DNA from: Ruminococcaceae bacterium OttesenSCG-928-I18
GTDB lineage: Bacteria > Bacillota > Clostridia > Oscillospirales > Ruminococcaceae
Reading direction: 5' to 3'
Assembly: GCA_030266325.1 (NCBI GenBank)
Contig: JAJDHT010000010.1
Coordinates: forward strand, 1-42,695
DNA length: 42,695 nucleotides
The position numbers and the translations under genes were made by a program. Position 1 is the stretch's first letter. Each line of letters begins with the position of its first letter. The notes beneath the pieces were generated by a model. That model searched no databases and was not told the origin of the DNA. It saw only the letters and a list, made by a program, of their open reading frames with translations. Below, one piece after another: positions 24,857-33,056 of the stretch.

Positions 24857-25246
24857 ATGAGTGAAAAAAGGAAATATCTGGTTTGCCGGCACTGCGGGAA
24901 TGTGGTGGAGATACTACACGACTCGGGCGTGCCGGTGGTTTGCTGTGGGGAGGCCATGCAGGAACTTGTGCCAAATACAGTTGATGCAGCGCAAGAAAAG
25001 CATGTTCCTGTAGCAAACAAACAGGGGGACAAGGTGGAGGTGCAGGTGGGCAGCGTGCCGCACCCCATGCTGCCCGAGCATTATATCGGCTGGATTTGGC
25101 TGCAGACAAAGCAGGGCGGGCAACGAAAAATACTGGCTGCGGGAGAGGAGCCAAAGGCGGAATTTGTCTTGGCTTCGGGAGATAGTGCCACAGCCGTATA
25201 TGCCTGGTGTAACCTGCACGGGCTATGGAAAAAGGAGATCATTTAA
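24857..25246 (+). CDS. dfx: Desulfoferrodoxin, 2Fe-type superoxide reductase
   Basis: 129 residues. It reduces superoxide to hydrogen peroxide without releasing oxygen. The N-terminal desulforedoxin domain holds Cys10, Cys13, Cys29 and Cys30. The catalytic centre has His49 in the EKHVP motif (Glu47-Lys48), His69, His75, Cys118 and His121 (AWCNLHG). All ligands are present. It is cytoplasmic. ATG 24857 has GGATGAGGG upstream. The stop codon abuts the start of the protease gene, so the two may share a message. Confidence 0.96.
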   Translation: MSEKRKYLVCRHCGNVVEILHDSGVPVVCCGEAMQELVPNTVDAAQEKHVPVANKQGDKVEVQVGSVPHPMLPEHYIGWIWLQTKQGGQRKILAAGEEPKAEFVLASGDSATAVYAWCNLHGLWKKEII

Positions 25247-26740
25247 ATGCGAATAAATAGGGTAAAAAAGAGCATAAAAAAAGCGGTGGCGTCTCTCTTT
25301 GCGCTGTGTTTTTTGGCCGTTTTCACCTTACCCGTGGCGGCCTCGGACGGCAGCGTACCCCAGGTGGTGCTGGATGCCCGCCAGGGCGTGGTGCGGATAG
25401 TAAACGAAGGTGCGGACTTTATTGCCACAGGTACGGGTTTTGCCGTGGGCAGTGAGAGGCAACCTTATATCGTTACCAACTATCATGTGGTAGAGGACAG
25501 CGAGGAACTGTTTATTTTTTATGACACGGGCCGGTATGTGGAAGGCCGGGTGTACAAAGAGTATCCAGGCAAAGACCTGGCTGTTATCAAACCCAGCGAG
25601 CCTATCCCTGACGTGCAGCCCTTGCCCCTGGCCACAGGGGTTGTGGACAGCGGCCAGGCCGTGTATGCCCTAGGGTTCCCGGGAGCGTCGGATATGCTGG
25701 CACAGGGCTTTGACGAGCAAGAATATGACAGTCTGGAGGACTATCTGCAGGACGTGGTGGCTGACAAGCAGTCCATGACCGTCACCAACGGGATCATCAG
25801 TGCCATTCGCACCTCGAACCTCATCAGCTACAACGGCGAGGAAGAAGTGAAGATGGTGCAGACCAACGCCGCAATCAACAACGGAAATTCAGGGGGCCCT
25901 TTGCTGAACGCCGCGGGACACGTGGTGGGCGTGAATGCCATTGGGCTGTCTGGTTTTGATACCATCGAGGCAATGAACGGCAGCATACATGTGGATGAAC
26001 TGGCCCGGGTGCTGAAAAAAGACGGCGTGCCGTATACGCTTTCGGACGGGACGGGCACTGCCGAAGGGCAGGGGCTGACACCCACACCCGAGCCGTCCAT
26101 GGACCCGACGACCATCGCCGTGGTGGCCATTGGGCTGGTTGTGGCGGTGGCGGCCATCGCCGTGGTTGTTGTGGTGCTTGTGCGGAACCGGAAACCCTCA
26201 GTGAAACGTGAAATGACCCTGCTTCAGTTTGAACGCGGCAACTTCAGGATGAACGAGCTGGAGCTTTTAGACAAAACCATGCGCTTTTTACAGGAGCTCA
26301 CCGGCCTGGAAAAAGGCACCGATGTCTACACGCTGCTGACGCCCGAAAATATCCTCGTAGGGCCCAAGGGCATCAGCCTGCGAAAGAAAAAGAACAAGGA
26401 AGAGGACGCCGGCGCCATCAAAATCTACCCCGGTTACTCCGCGCCGGAAAGTTACGACAACCGTTCCAGCGAGGCCTCCAGTGTCTATTTTGTGGGTGCG
26501 ATGATGAGCCTGTTGTTGACGGGAAACCGGCCTGAAAATGCGCTGAGACGTAAGGAAAATGGGAGCGTCGCCTTCCCGAACGCGCCCGACACCTTGCAGC
26601 AGATCATCAACGAGGCCATGGACACGGCCGAAGCGACCCGCCTGCCCGACCTGTACAGCCTGCAATATCGGCTTGGAAATGCCGTGGTAAACATTCAGTA
26701 CGAAAATGGATACATGCAGGCGCAATATACCGGATATTAA
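25247..26740 (+). CDS. Trypsin-like protease joined through a TM to a kinase C-lobe-only domain
   Basis: 497 residues. A signal or anchor helix (about 12-32) is followed by an HtrA-like chymotrypsin-fold protease with His80 (NYHVVED), Asp110 (GKDLAVIK) and Ser215 (NNGNSGGPL). There is no PDZ domain. A Thr/Pro linker and a TM (about 288-312) lead to a cytoplasmic domain of about 170 residues that matches only the C-lobe of a Ser/Thr kinase: helix alphaE, TPENIL (365-370, with HRD and the catalytic Lys lost), no DFG, YSAPESY (APE kept), VYFVGAMMSLLLTG (alphaF, Asp lost). There is no P-loop or N-lobe, so it is not a kinase. The same half-domain recurs in the next gene. I infer a transmembrane signalling or assembly module that senses proteolysis. 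Confidence 0.85.
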   Translation: MRINRVKKSIKKAVASLFALCFLAVFTLPVAASDGSVPQVVLDARQGVVRIVNEGADFIATGTGFAVGSERQPYIVTNYHVVEDSEELFIFYDTGRYVEGRVYKEYPGKDLAVIKPSEPIPDVQPLPLATGVVDSGQAVYALGFPGASDMLAQGFDEQEYDSLEDYLQDVVADKQSMTVTNGIISAIRTSNLISYNGEEEVKMVQTNAAINNGNSGGPLLNAAGHVVGVNAIGLSGFDTIEAMNGSIHVDELARVLKKDGVPYTLSDGTGTAEGQGLTPTPEPSMDPTTIAVVAIGLVVAVAAIAVVVVVLVRNRKPSVKREMTLLQFERGNFRMNELELLDKTMRFLQELTGLEKGTDVYTLLTPENILVGPKGISLRKKKNKEEDAGAIKIYPGYSAPESYDNRSSEASSVYFVGAMMSLLLTGNRPENALRRKENGSVAFPNAPDTLQQIINEAMDTAEATRLPDLYSLQYRLGNAVVNIQYENGYMQAQYTGY

Positions 26741-26772
26741 TTTAAAGAGATTTATTCTGGGTTTTAAGACGA

Positions 26773-26811
26773 AAACATCCGCTTTAAAAAGAGTTTTTAA
26801 AGCGGATGTTT
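26773..26811 (+). terminator. Intrinsic terminator after the protease gene
   Basis: A perfect 18-bp stem (arms 26773-26790 and 26794-26811, loop GAG). It separates the protease gene from the second half-kinase gene, which has its own promoter. Confidence 0.85.
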
Positions 26812-26928
26812 AGTCTAATAAAATGCGTGTTGTAGATAAATAGTATCACAATAAATGCCCTTAATAAATATAAAAAAATTCAAATTAAATGGTACATGAC
26901 AAAAGGAAAGAGCGGCCGCTCTTTCCGA

Positions 26929-26988
26929 AGAGGGGGTCAAGGGGATGAGTCCCCTTGCGGGAGTAGGAGGGCAGAGCCCTCCTGGCCC
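26929..26988 (-). repeat. GC-rich dispersed repeat R2, copy 2
   Basis: The reverse complement aligns almost end to end with 16066-16125. It carries two internal hairpins (AGGGGATGAGTCCCCT and GGAGGGCAGAGCCCTCC). The rest of the 26812-27182 gap is AT-rich and holds no gene. Confidence 0.65.
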
Positions 26989-27185
26989 TTAGTTACAACT
27001 CGGCAGGCATGCTTTAAATGGTGCCTGTTTTTTTAATAAGGATATATAGTAATAAAAGCAGAAAATTAAATGTAATATATTATGAAAATAATACAGAACG
27101 TAATCTCTCTGTCGATGTTGTGATTTATTTACAGCTTTGTGTATGAGAGAAAATAGGATGACCCATTTCGGGCGGGGGGATTTTG

Positions 27186-27194
27186 TGGTATACT
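27186..27194 (+). promoter_or_regulatory. Extended -10 promoter of the second half-kinase gene
   Basis: TGG-TATACT with a poor -35 box, about 37 bases before the ATG at 27231. Confidence 0.5.
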
Positions 27195-27230
27195 GGGAAA
27201 AAATGTGTGGCAAAGAGGAGTAGGCTTTCC

Positions 27231-28766
27231 ATGGATCCGGCAAATGTATATCGTCTCACCAAAACGTTTATTGTTGACCTGCTTTCGATGGGGGAGGAGA
27301 TTGACCCCTGCTCGGTGTTGCGGCCGGAAAATGTGCTGATCAACGAGGAAAAAATATCGCTGAAAAACCCGATGCCCACCGAAGCCTTTGTGCCGGTGGC
27401 GGGTTTTGCCGCGCCCGAGCAGTACACCCATGGAGACTGCGAACGGGCGCCCGTTTATTTTATCGGGGCGTTGATGATGACTTTGCTGAGTGGCTCCCCT
27501 CCGCCTGACGCGCGCGTTCGCAGCACGGAGGGTACCGTCTATAAAGGCAGGGAGGACCCCGCCCTCACGGAGGTGATCAACCGCTGTTTGGAATATGACC
27601 CCAAAAAAAGATATGCCAGCCTGTCGTTTGTTTTGGAGGCGCTGCAAAAGGCCGACGGCAGCGACGAGAGCGAACAGCTGGCCGAGGGATTGGAAAGCGG
27701 AGCCTACAGCGGCAGCCTGAAACAAAAAAAGAATAGGGGCCGCCGGGTGCTTGTGGCCGTATTGATCGTGCTGATTTTGGCCGGCGGGGTGCTGGGGTAT
27801 ACCCTGGTGCAGGGGATGCGCGCAGACACGGCGTTTGAGAAGGCGGATTATGATGCCGTGACGCGCATTTTGGACCGTACGCCCTGGCTGAAAAGCAGCC
27901 GTCAAAACACCTATGACTACGCCACGGCCGTGCAGTTTTGGCAGGCGGGAAACTATGACGGCGCACTGGAGATCCTTGGGGGCCTGGGCAGCTATGCCGA
28001 CAGCGAGGCGCTGGCAAAGCAGGTAAAATATGACAAAGGAATGGCACTTTTGCAAGTGCGCAGGGTGGATGAGGGGCGCATTGTATTCGAGGAACTGGGC
28101 ACGTATGAAGACAGCGCCGCGCAGGCCGAAAGGGCGGCGGCGTATCTGCGGGCCGAGGTCATGACGGATCCCCTCGAGCGGTATGAGGCCTTTTCGGCAT
28201 TTGGGGAGTACCTGGACGCACGTTCGCTGGCGCAGACCGCCGCGCAAGAGGTGTACGACGTCGCCATGCGGGCCTATGAGGCGGGGGATATTTCGGGGTC
28301 GAACAGCCTGTTTACGGCCCTTGGGAATTTCCAGGACGCTCCCATCTACAAGCAAGTGTGCGACCTGTGGCTGGGTGCATCTGAGGAAGCGGGGGAGAAC
28401 CGCGCGCTTTTGCCCCAGATCATGGCCTATGGCGAGGTGGCGAACCTAGAGCCTGTTTTGATGAGCGACCGTTTTTTTATGGTATTTCTGGAGGGGGACT
28501 GGAGCTCGGCCGACGGAGGCGGGGAGATGCAGATCGGTGAGGACGAGTTTAGCGCGCCTTTGCTTCCTACGGCAGGCCGGCGCTGGGCTTTCCGCAACCA
28601 GTCGATCGGCAATGAAAGCGGTACGGTGGCCACCTTTGGGTATCTATCGCCGAATGAAGTGAGCATGACCGTGGCAGAAACGGGCGCCAGTTTCACCTAC
28701 CAGCGTGCAGAAGCACCCACCAACGTGGAGCCGGACGGAGAGGAACCCGCCCGGGCAAGAGGATGA
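27231..28766 (+). CDS. Kinase C-lobe-only domain, TM and extracytoplasmic repeat protein
   Basis: 511 residues. Residues 1-140 match a kinase C-lobe: helix alphaE, VLRPENVLI (31-36 RPENVL, HRD missing), ISLKNPMP where DFG should be, AGFAAPEQY (APE 61-63), PVYFIGALMMTLLSG (alphaF, Asp lost), and EYDPKKRYASLSFVLEAL like the final helices. A TM follows at about 172-190. The outer part holds about four TPR-like repeats (GNYDGALEILGGLGSYADSE, EELGTYEDSAAQA, SAFGEYLDARS, TALGNFQDAP) and a C-terminal beta domain. ATG 27231 has GAGGAG 10 bases upstream. The half-kinase is clearly homologous to that of the protease gene but at the opposite end of the protein; both face the cytoplasm. Confidence 0.85.
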   Translation: MDPANVYRLTKTFIVDLLSMGEEIDPCSVLRPENVLINEEKISLKNPMPTEAFVPVAGFAAPEQYTHGDCERAPVYFIGALMMTLLSGSPPPDARVRSTEGTVYKGREDPALTEVINRCLEYDPKKRYASLSFVLEALQKADGSDESEQLAEGLESGAYSGSLKQKKNRGRRVLVAVLIVLILAGGVLGYTLVQGMRADTAFEKADYDAVTRILDRTPWLKSSRQNTYDYATAVQFWQAGNYDGALEILGGLGSYADSEALAKQVKYDKGMALLQVRRVDEGRIVFEELGTYEDSAAQAERAAAYLRAEVMTDPLERYEAFSAFGEYLDARSLAQTAAQEVYDVAMRAYEAGDISGSNSLFTALGNFQDAPIYKQVCDLWLGASEEAGENRALLPQIMAYGEVANLEPVLMSDRFFMVFLEGDWSSADGGGEMQIGEDEFSAPLLPTAGRRWAFRNQSIGNESGTVATFGYLSPNEVSMTVAETGASFTYQRAEAPTNVEPDGEEPARARG

Positions 28767-28830
28767 AGCATAGGCGCAGCGGGGGTTTGGCTTTGGCCAT
28801 TGGTGTTATACTTCTTACCAACGCATGCAG

Positions 28831-28932
28831 AAATGAAGCGCACTTCCCACAGAAAGTTACGGGGTATCGGCGCACGGATCGGCAAGTCCGCCCCAAGGGA
28901 CGGGGTATTATTCCCCACTAGTGGGAAATAAA
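28831..28932 (-). repeat. Dispersed repeat R1, copy B
   Basis: On the minus strand it runs from TTTATTTCCCACTAGTGGGG through TTGGGGCGGACTTG and GCGCCGATACCCC to AGTGCGCTTCATTT. It matches copy C over its whole length. The CCCACTAGTGGG end is a perfect palindrome. Confidence 0.8.
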
Positions 28933-29559
28933 GAACACAACATAGTGGTTTTGCCAGGGGTAAAACAAATGAGTGTAAAATAGAATGAAAATGTGAATAA
29001 TTGGCGCAAATATTATCACGAGCGAAGATGCTGTATTTTAAATACCGGTATTCATATCTTAAGTCATATGACAATTTACAGAAAATGAACCAAAAATCGG
29101 TGCCTGCTTTGTGCGACAAAATAATTATAAATCGTCAAATATCAACTGGTTATGTTTTATAGAGGCAATACCTGTCGATACCATAATTGGCGGTGGTTTT
29201 CAAGTAAATGACTGTTGCCTACCATTTCGAAGCGTTAATAAAGGTGGCTTTTGTTTGTTTTTATATCTGCGGCGACAATCCCGGGGAATAAAAAAGTTAG
29301 AAAATAGTATCGACGTAACGATATTATTTCCCAACGAACAAACTATTACTGAGCGGGACCGACGAAAAAAGCCCCAAATTAAAAAATCAATATTTAGTGT
29401 AAAAAGAAAAAATAATCTGAAATAAATACCAGATATTGTTAGTAAAAATAAATCGGAGAGTAGAAAGAGGACAAAGCAGAAGCTTTGGGGCAGGCAATAA
29501 GCGTGATGCGAAACGTCGGCTTATGCGCCTGGTGGAGGCGGCAACGGCGAGAAAATAGA
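28933..29559. other. AT-rich gene-free region
   Basis: A small open frame (GTG 29111 to 29425, 104 codons) has no ribosome site and no recognisable domain, and I do not call it. A perfect ATACCGGTAT palindrome lies near 29042. Nothing else is evident. Confidence 0.45.
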
Positions 29560-30447
29560 TCAAAAGAACGACAGTTGTTGGTTTTCATATCCCTCGCGAT
29601 AGGCCGCGATGATCTCGGGCATTTGATAGAGAAGGCCGTGCCGCTGGCAGCGGAGGGTGAGAGCTTCCCACAGGATTTTGGCTTTGGGGCTGGCACAGTA
29701 ATATTTTGTGCCATATTTTTTTCCATATTTTTCTCCCCATTTTTGTTCGGGGTAGGCCTTGTCCAGACCGCATAAAAAATACTGCCTCTGCCCGGCGCGC
29801 ATCGTGACGCCAAAGGAGGGGTAGATGAAGCGGGCGCCCGCCTCTGCCACCGCATCCACAAGGGCGAGGATTTCGCCTTCGTCATCCGTGAGCCAGGGCA
29901 GCACGGGCATGAGCAACACGCCCGTGAACAGCCCCGCAGAAGAAAGCCGGTGCAGCGCGGCCAGCCGCCGGGAGGAAGAGGGGGCAAAAGGCTCGATGAC
30001 AGAGGATTTATCGTCCCTCACCGTGGTGATGGTGAGCTTGCAAAGCACGGGGCTTTGGGCGGAGATTTCCTTTAAAATATCGATGTCCCGGCAGATAAGG
30101 TCGCTTTTTGTGGCCAGGGCAATACCGAAGCCATAGGCGCTGACGAGCTCGAGCGAGTGGCGGGTGAGCAGGGTATCGGCCTCGAAGGGATTATAGGGGT
30201 CGCTCATGGCGCCGCTTGCGATCACGCCGGTTTTCACCTTGCGCGCAAGCTCCTTTTGCAATAGAGAGAGTGCGTTTTCCTTGGCGACCACCTCGTCGAA
30301 GCAGTCGATGTGGTAGCAGTCGCTGCGGCTGTCGCAGTAGAGGCAGCCGTGGGTGCAGCCGCGGTAAAGGTTCATGTTATAATCGCAGCCAAACCATCCC
30401 TTGTGCTGGTTGCGGCTGAGCAGGGTTTTCGCGGGCACTGTTTTCAT
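29560..30447 (-). CDS. SPL-family radical SAM protein
   Basis: 295 residues. The radical SAM cluster is CTHGCLYC (Cys31, Cys35, Cys38). The surrounding NLYRGCTHGCLYCDSRSD and the later SDPYNPFEADTLLTR are typical of the Rv2578c/SplB-like group. Spore photoproduct lyase proper is longer and has an extra conserved Cys that I cannot place here, so DNA repair is not established. Its ATG overlaps the stop of the GNAT gene (ATGA), so the two are coupled. The substrate is unknown. Confidence 0.9.
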   Translation of the reverse strand: MKTVPAKTLLSRNQHKGWFGCDYNMNLYRGCTHGCLYCDSRSDCYHIDCFDEVVAKENALSLLQKELARKVKTGVIASGAMSDPYNPFEADTLLTRHSLELVSAYGFGIALATKSDLICRDIDILKEISAQSPVLCKLTITTVRDDKSSVIEPFAPSSSRRLAALHRLSSAGLFTGVLLMPVLPWLTDDEGEILALVDAVAEAGARFIYPSFGVTMRAGQRQYFLCGLDKAYPEQKWGEKYGKKYGTKYYCASPKAKILWEALTLRCQRHGLLYQMPEIIAAYREGYENQQLSFF

Positions 30448-31247
30448 GGGGTAAGCCTCGTGGAAAGGTTGTTGTTTTCAATCAATTTCCTAAACTTGTT
30501 TACGCTCAGGATTTCATTTGTCAGGAAAGAGCCGTTGAAAAATAGAGCAAACGTAGGAAACGGATTGGGAACATTTTGCGCATCATCGGCACATTCCAAT
30601 TTTACCGCCTGGAAGGGTATGTTCAGCGCCTCGGCCTCCGCCTGCAGCAGGGGAACATACTTTGAGGTGTAGGGGCAGTGGCAGGAGTAGTAGAGGAGGA
30701 AGCCAGAAGAAGAATCGGTTCCCGCCTTGGCGCAGGGCAGAAACGAGGGGGACGGGATTTCGTCCCGCAGGGGAAGCGCCAAAAGCTCGTAGTAGGGGGG
30801 CGCGGTGTCGGCCAGGACGAAACCGGCTTTCTTATAGAAGCCGCCCTCGGAGAGAAAAGCGCGCTTTTTGTCGCCCGCAAGTGCCACAAGGCCGAGAAAA
30901 CCCTGTTGCTGCGCATATTGTATGGCATGGTCGAGCAGCTGCAGGCCATATCCCCGGCCCTTGCCGCTGCCACTGACCCAAAAACAGTCCAGAAAGAGCC
31001 AGCCGGGGGCCTGTATGGGGCACCAGGCGGCTTCGGCGGGAATGGCTTCCAGAAAGGCTTTGCCTTTGACCGGGAGCTTCCAGAAGCGATAACCCTGGGG
31101 ATAGACGGATTTAACCCAGTCCTTCTTTGTCAGGGTGCAGGCCTTTGAATCTTTGTCTGTGCCCATGGCGCAGCAGAGGTGTTCGCCGTCGAGGTTTTGG
31201 GGGCCCACTTCGAGTATTTCTAAGGGCTGTACCTTATTATCGGGCAT
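30444..31247 (-). CDS. GNAT N-acetyltransferase with C-terminal YoaP-like domain
   Basis: 267 residues. The N-terminal GNAT domain shows LDCFWVSGSGKGRGYGLQLLDHAI (the acetyl-CoA loop) and KKAGFVLADTA. From about residue 185 a thioredoxin-like YoaP-type domain follows (LYYSCHCPYTSKYVPLLQ, then PNPFPTFALFFNG with a cis-Pro-like FPTF). ATG 31247 is 25 bases from the GyrI-like gene's stop, so it probably belongs to the run from the WYL regulator onward. The substrate is unknown. Confidence 0.87.
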   Translation of the reverse strand: MPDNKVQPLEILEVGPQNLDGEHLCCAMGTDKDSKACTLTKKDWVKSVYPQGYRFWKLPVKGKAFLEAIPAEAAWCPIQAPGWLFLDCFWVSGSGKGRGYGLQLLDHAIQYAQQQGFLGLVALAGDKKRAFLSEGGFYKKAGFVLADTAPPYYELLALPLRDEIPSPSFLPCAKAGTDSSSGFLLYYSCHCPYTSKYVPLLQAEAEALNIPFQAVKLECADDAQNVPNPFPTFALFFNGSFLTNEILSVNKFRKLIENNNLSTRLTP

Positions 31248-31272
31248 GATTTTTCACCTATTTATTCCCAAT

Positions 31273-31914
31273 TTAATTGTCTCTTTTTACGGGGTGGCGA
31301 AGGATGGTTTTTAGACGTTCAGGCTTTGTTTTTCTTGGATCGCCGAGATAGATTTCGTGGTGGTGGCGGGTGGGAGAAAAATCCTGAATAAATCCGTTTT
31401 TTTCGGCAAAATTACGAAGCAGGGCCAAGCTGCGATCCTCCTGCGCATAGGGGCCGATGTGTAAAAGCTGTATGCAAAGGCCCTCTTCATAGGTTTCGAA
31501 ACGCACTTTCTCGAAGGGCAGATCGGGTTTTTTACGACTTGCGGTCTCTTTGGCCCAGTCAAAGACCTCGGCGGTGACGAAATCCGGCTGGCGGATCAGG
31601 CTGGTCCAGCGCCATTGCTCCCGGTTTGGGTTGCCCGAGAAAAGCTCGCCGCCCTGCCAGAGCCCCTCGAGCGGCGGGACCACATAATCGAAGTAACCCT
31701 TGGGTTGTGTGGTGCCCATTTTGCTCATCTTAACGGTAAAAGTGAGAGAGTAGAGCAGATTGAGCGCCTGCTGGTATTCCCGCCCTTCGGGGGCACCGAC
31801 GCCGTCCACCATAAAAAAGGGCATGGGGGGTACTTCGACGAGCGAGGGGTTGGTTTTGGGACGGTAGAGGTCGGGAAATTCCTTTTTAAAGTCGAATTTA
31901 GGGGATTTATCCAT
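31273..31914 (-). CDS. GyrI-like small-molecule-binding protein
   Basis: 213 residues, a stand-alone GyrI-like (SHS2-fold) protein: FDFKKEFPDLYRPKTNPSLVEVPPMPFFMVDGVG at the start, FDYVVPPLEGLW in the middle, LCIQLLHIGPYAQEDRS and RHHHEIYLGDPRKTKPERLKTILRHPV at the end. Such proteins bind or hydrolyse small hydrophobic compounds. The gene is often beside a WYL-type regulator, as here (32044-32949). ATG 31914; the upstream promoter has an unusual 19-base spacer. Confidence 0.9.
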   Translation of the reverse strand: MDKSPKFDFKKEFPDLYRPKTNPSLVEVPPMPFFMVDGVGAPEGREYQQALNLLYSLTFTVKMSKMGTTQPKGYFDYVVPPLEGLWQGGELFSGNPNREQWRWTSLIRQPDFVTAEVFDWAKETASRKKPDLPFEKVRFETYEEGLCIQLLHIGPYAQEDRSLALLRNFAEKNGFIQDFSPTRHHHEIYLGDPRKTKPERLKTILRHPVKRDN

Positions 31915-31984
31915 AGAGTATCTATTCCCTTCGCATGTATAATATTTAATGTTAGATCGAGTCTAAAACTCACTTGCATACAGG

Positions 31985-32015
31985 ATAACACACAAAAGAT
32001 GACAGCGTATGTCAA
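31985..32015 (-). promoter_or_regulatory. Promoter with 19-base spacer ahead of the GyrI-like gene
   Basis: On the minus strand TTGACA (32015-32010), 19 bases, TGTTAT (31990-31985). A spacer of 19 is typical of MerR-activated promoters. GACA/TGTC arms lie just inside the spacer. Confidence 0.45.
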
Positions 32016-32043
32016 CAATAAATAAATTGTGTTTTCGCAGGAT

Positions 32044-32949
32044 TTATTTACTATTATTTTTATAATTTTTTAGCATTTTTTCGATCTCCGTTTGCAGGGA
32101 TGCTTGCAGCGTGGGCGGGCCCAGCACCGTCAGGCCGGAACCAAAGGAAAGCAGATAGCCGAGCAACCAGGTGCCGCTGGGAAAAGAGGCCTCGACCAGC
32201 AGGGCGCCGTCCGGATCGGGTTTTATCGCAGACGGAGAAAATTCGTCGTATACACGAAAGGAAAGGGAAGGGTCAAAACGCAGGCGGACCGGGAGGAGCG
32301 CGCCTGCAGGAGGGGTCTCACTCACCGGAGTCTCTGGAATTTCCCGCTCGAATGTGTTTGCTTCGATATGGAGCTCCTGGATGCGGGTGAGCTTAAAATA
32401 GCGGAAATCGCTGCGCTCTTGGGAGTAGCCATACAGGTACCAGCCCTGCCCGCGAAAGAGGACGCGCAGGGGCTCTACGCGGCGTTGATCCTCCTTGCCC
32501 CGGGCGTTGAGATAGCGAAAGGTGACGATGTTTCGACTCAAAATAGCCTGGCGCAAGGAGCGAAAACGCCGGCGCATCTCCTCGCCGCCGTCCCAGGGGG
32601 CGAAGTCTACCTCGAGCCAGGTGTCTGCACGGCCGAAGAACCCGGCCAGTTTTTCGAAGGCGGCCTCGCTGTCGGGGGTGCCGAGGGAGGCGAGGCCCTG
32701 CAACTGGGAGACAAGCTGCCTGCGCTCCTCCGCCGAAAAGAGGGCCTTGTCGAGCACATAACCTGGCAGCAGGCGGATGCCGCCGCCGCGCCCGCGCTCG
32801 GTATATACGGGGATACCCGCCGAAGAGAGTGCGTCTATATCTCGATAAATCGTGCGTTTAGAGACGCCAAAGCGCTCTGAAAGCTCGGCGGCGCTGGCGC
32901 GGCCGCTCTGGGTGAGCAGCAAGGTGATTTCATACAGGCGCTGTTGCAT
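32044..32949 (-). CDS. YafY-type HTH/WYL transcriptional regulator
   Basis: 301 residues. The N-terminal winged helix is MQQRLYEITLLLTQ then ASAAELSERFGVSKRTIYRDID. The WYL domain follows (VTFRYLNARGKEDQRRVEPLRVLFRGQGWYLYGYSQERSDFRYFKLTRI), with Trp-Tyr-Leu itself in GWYLYGY, and a WCX-type C-terminal extension. ATG 32949 has a weak GGGGG site; the frame upstream is non-coding. It is a good candidate regulator of the GyrI-like gene 130 bases downstream. Confidence 0.93.
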   Translation of the reverse strand: MQQRLYEITLLLTQSGRASAAELSERFGVSKRTIYRDIDALSSAGIPVYTERGRGGGIRLLPGYVLDKALFSAEERRQLVSQLQGLASLGTPDSEAAFEKLAGFFGRADTWLEVDFAPWDGGEEMRRRFRSLRQAILSRNIVTFRYLNARGKEDQRRVEPLRVLFRGQGWYLYGYSQERSDFRYFKLTRIQELHIEANTFEREIPETPVSETPPAGALLPVRLRFDPSLSFRVYDEFSPSAIKPDPDGALLVEASFPSGTWLLGYLLSFGSGLTVLGPPTLQASLQTEIEKMLKNYKNNSK

Positions 32950-32990
32950 AAGGTGCCCCCTGACATGGCGTAGTGAAGACGAAATATGAG

Positions 32991-33036
32991 ACCCCACGGG
33001 TGGGGAATGAAGCGCACTGCCCGCAGCTGGGGAATA
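32991..33036 (-). repeat. Mosaic R1 repeat
   Basis: It carries the palindromic end (CCCCAC-GGGTGGGGAA) joined directly to the other end (ATGAAGCGCACT, reverse of AGTGCGCTTCAT), as if the middle of R1 had been deleted. It sits between the WYL regulator and the HD gene. Confidence 0.5.
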
Positions 33037-33056
33037 CGTAAAAAAGGATGGCAAAA

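Noticed and set aside
25247-26740. Calling the C-terminal domain a protein kinase
   Set aside because: There is no N-lobe, P-loop, HRD or DFG; ATP binding and phosphotransfer are not expected.
29111-29425. 104-codon plus-strand frame in an AT-rich gap
   Set aside because: GTG start without ribosome site; composition and lack of domain fit random AT-rich sequence.
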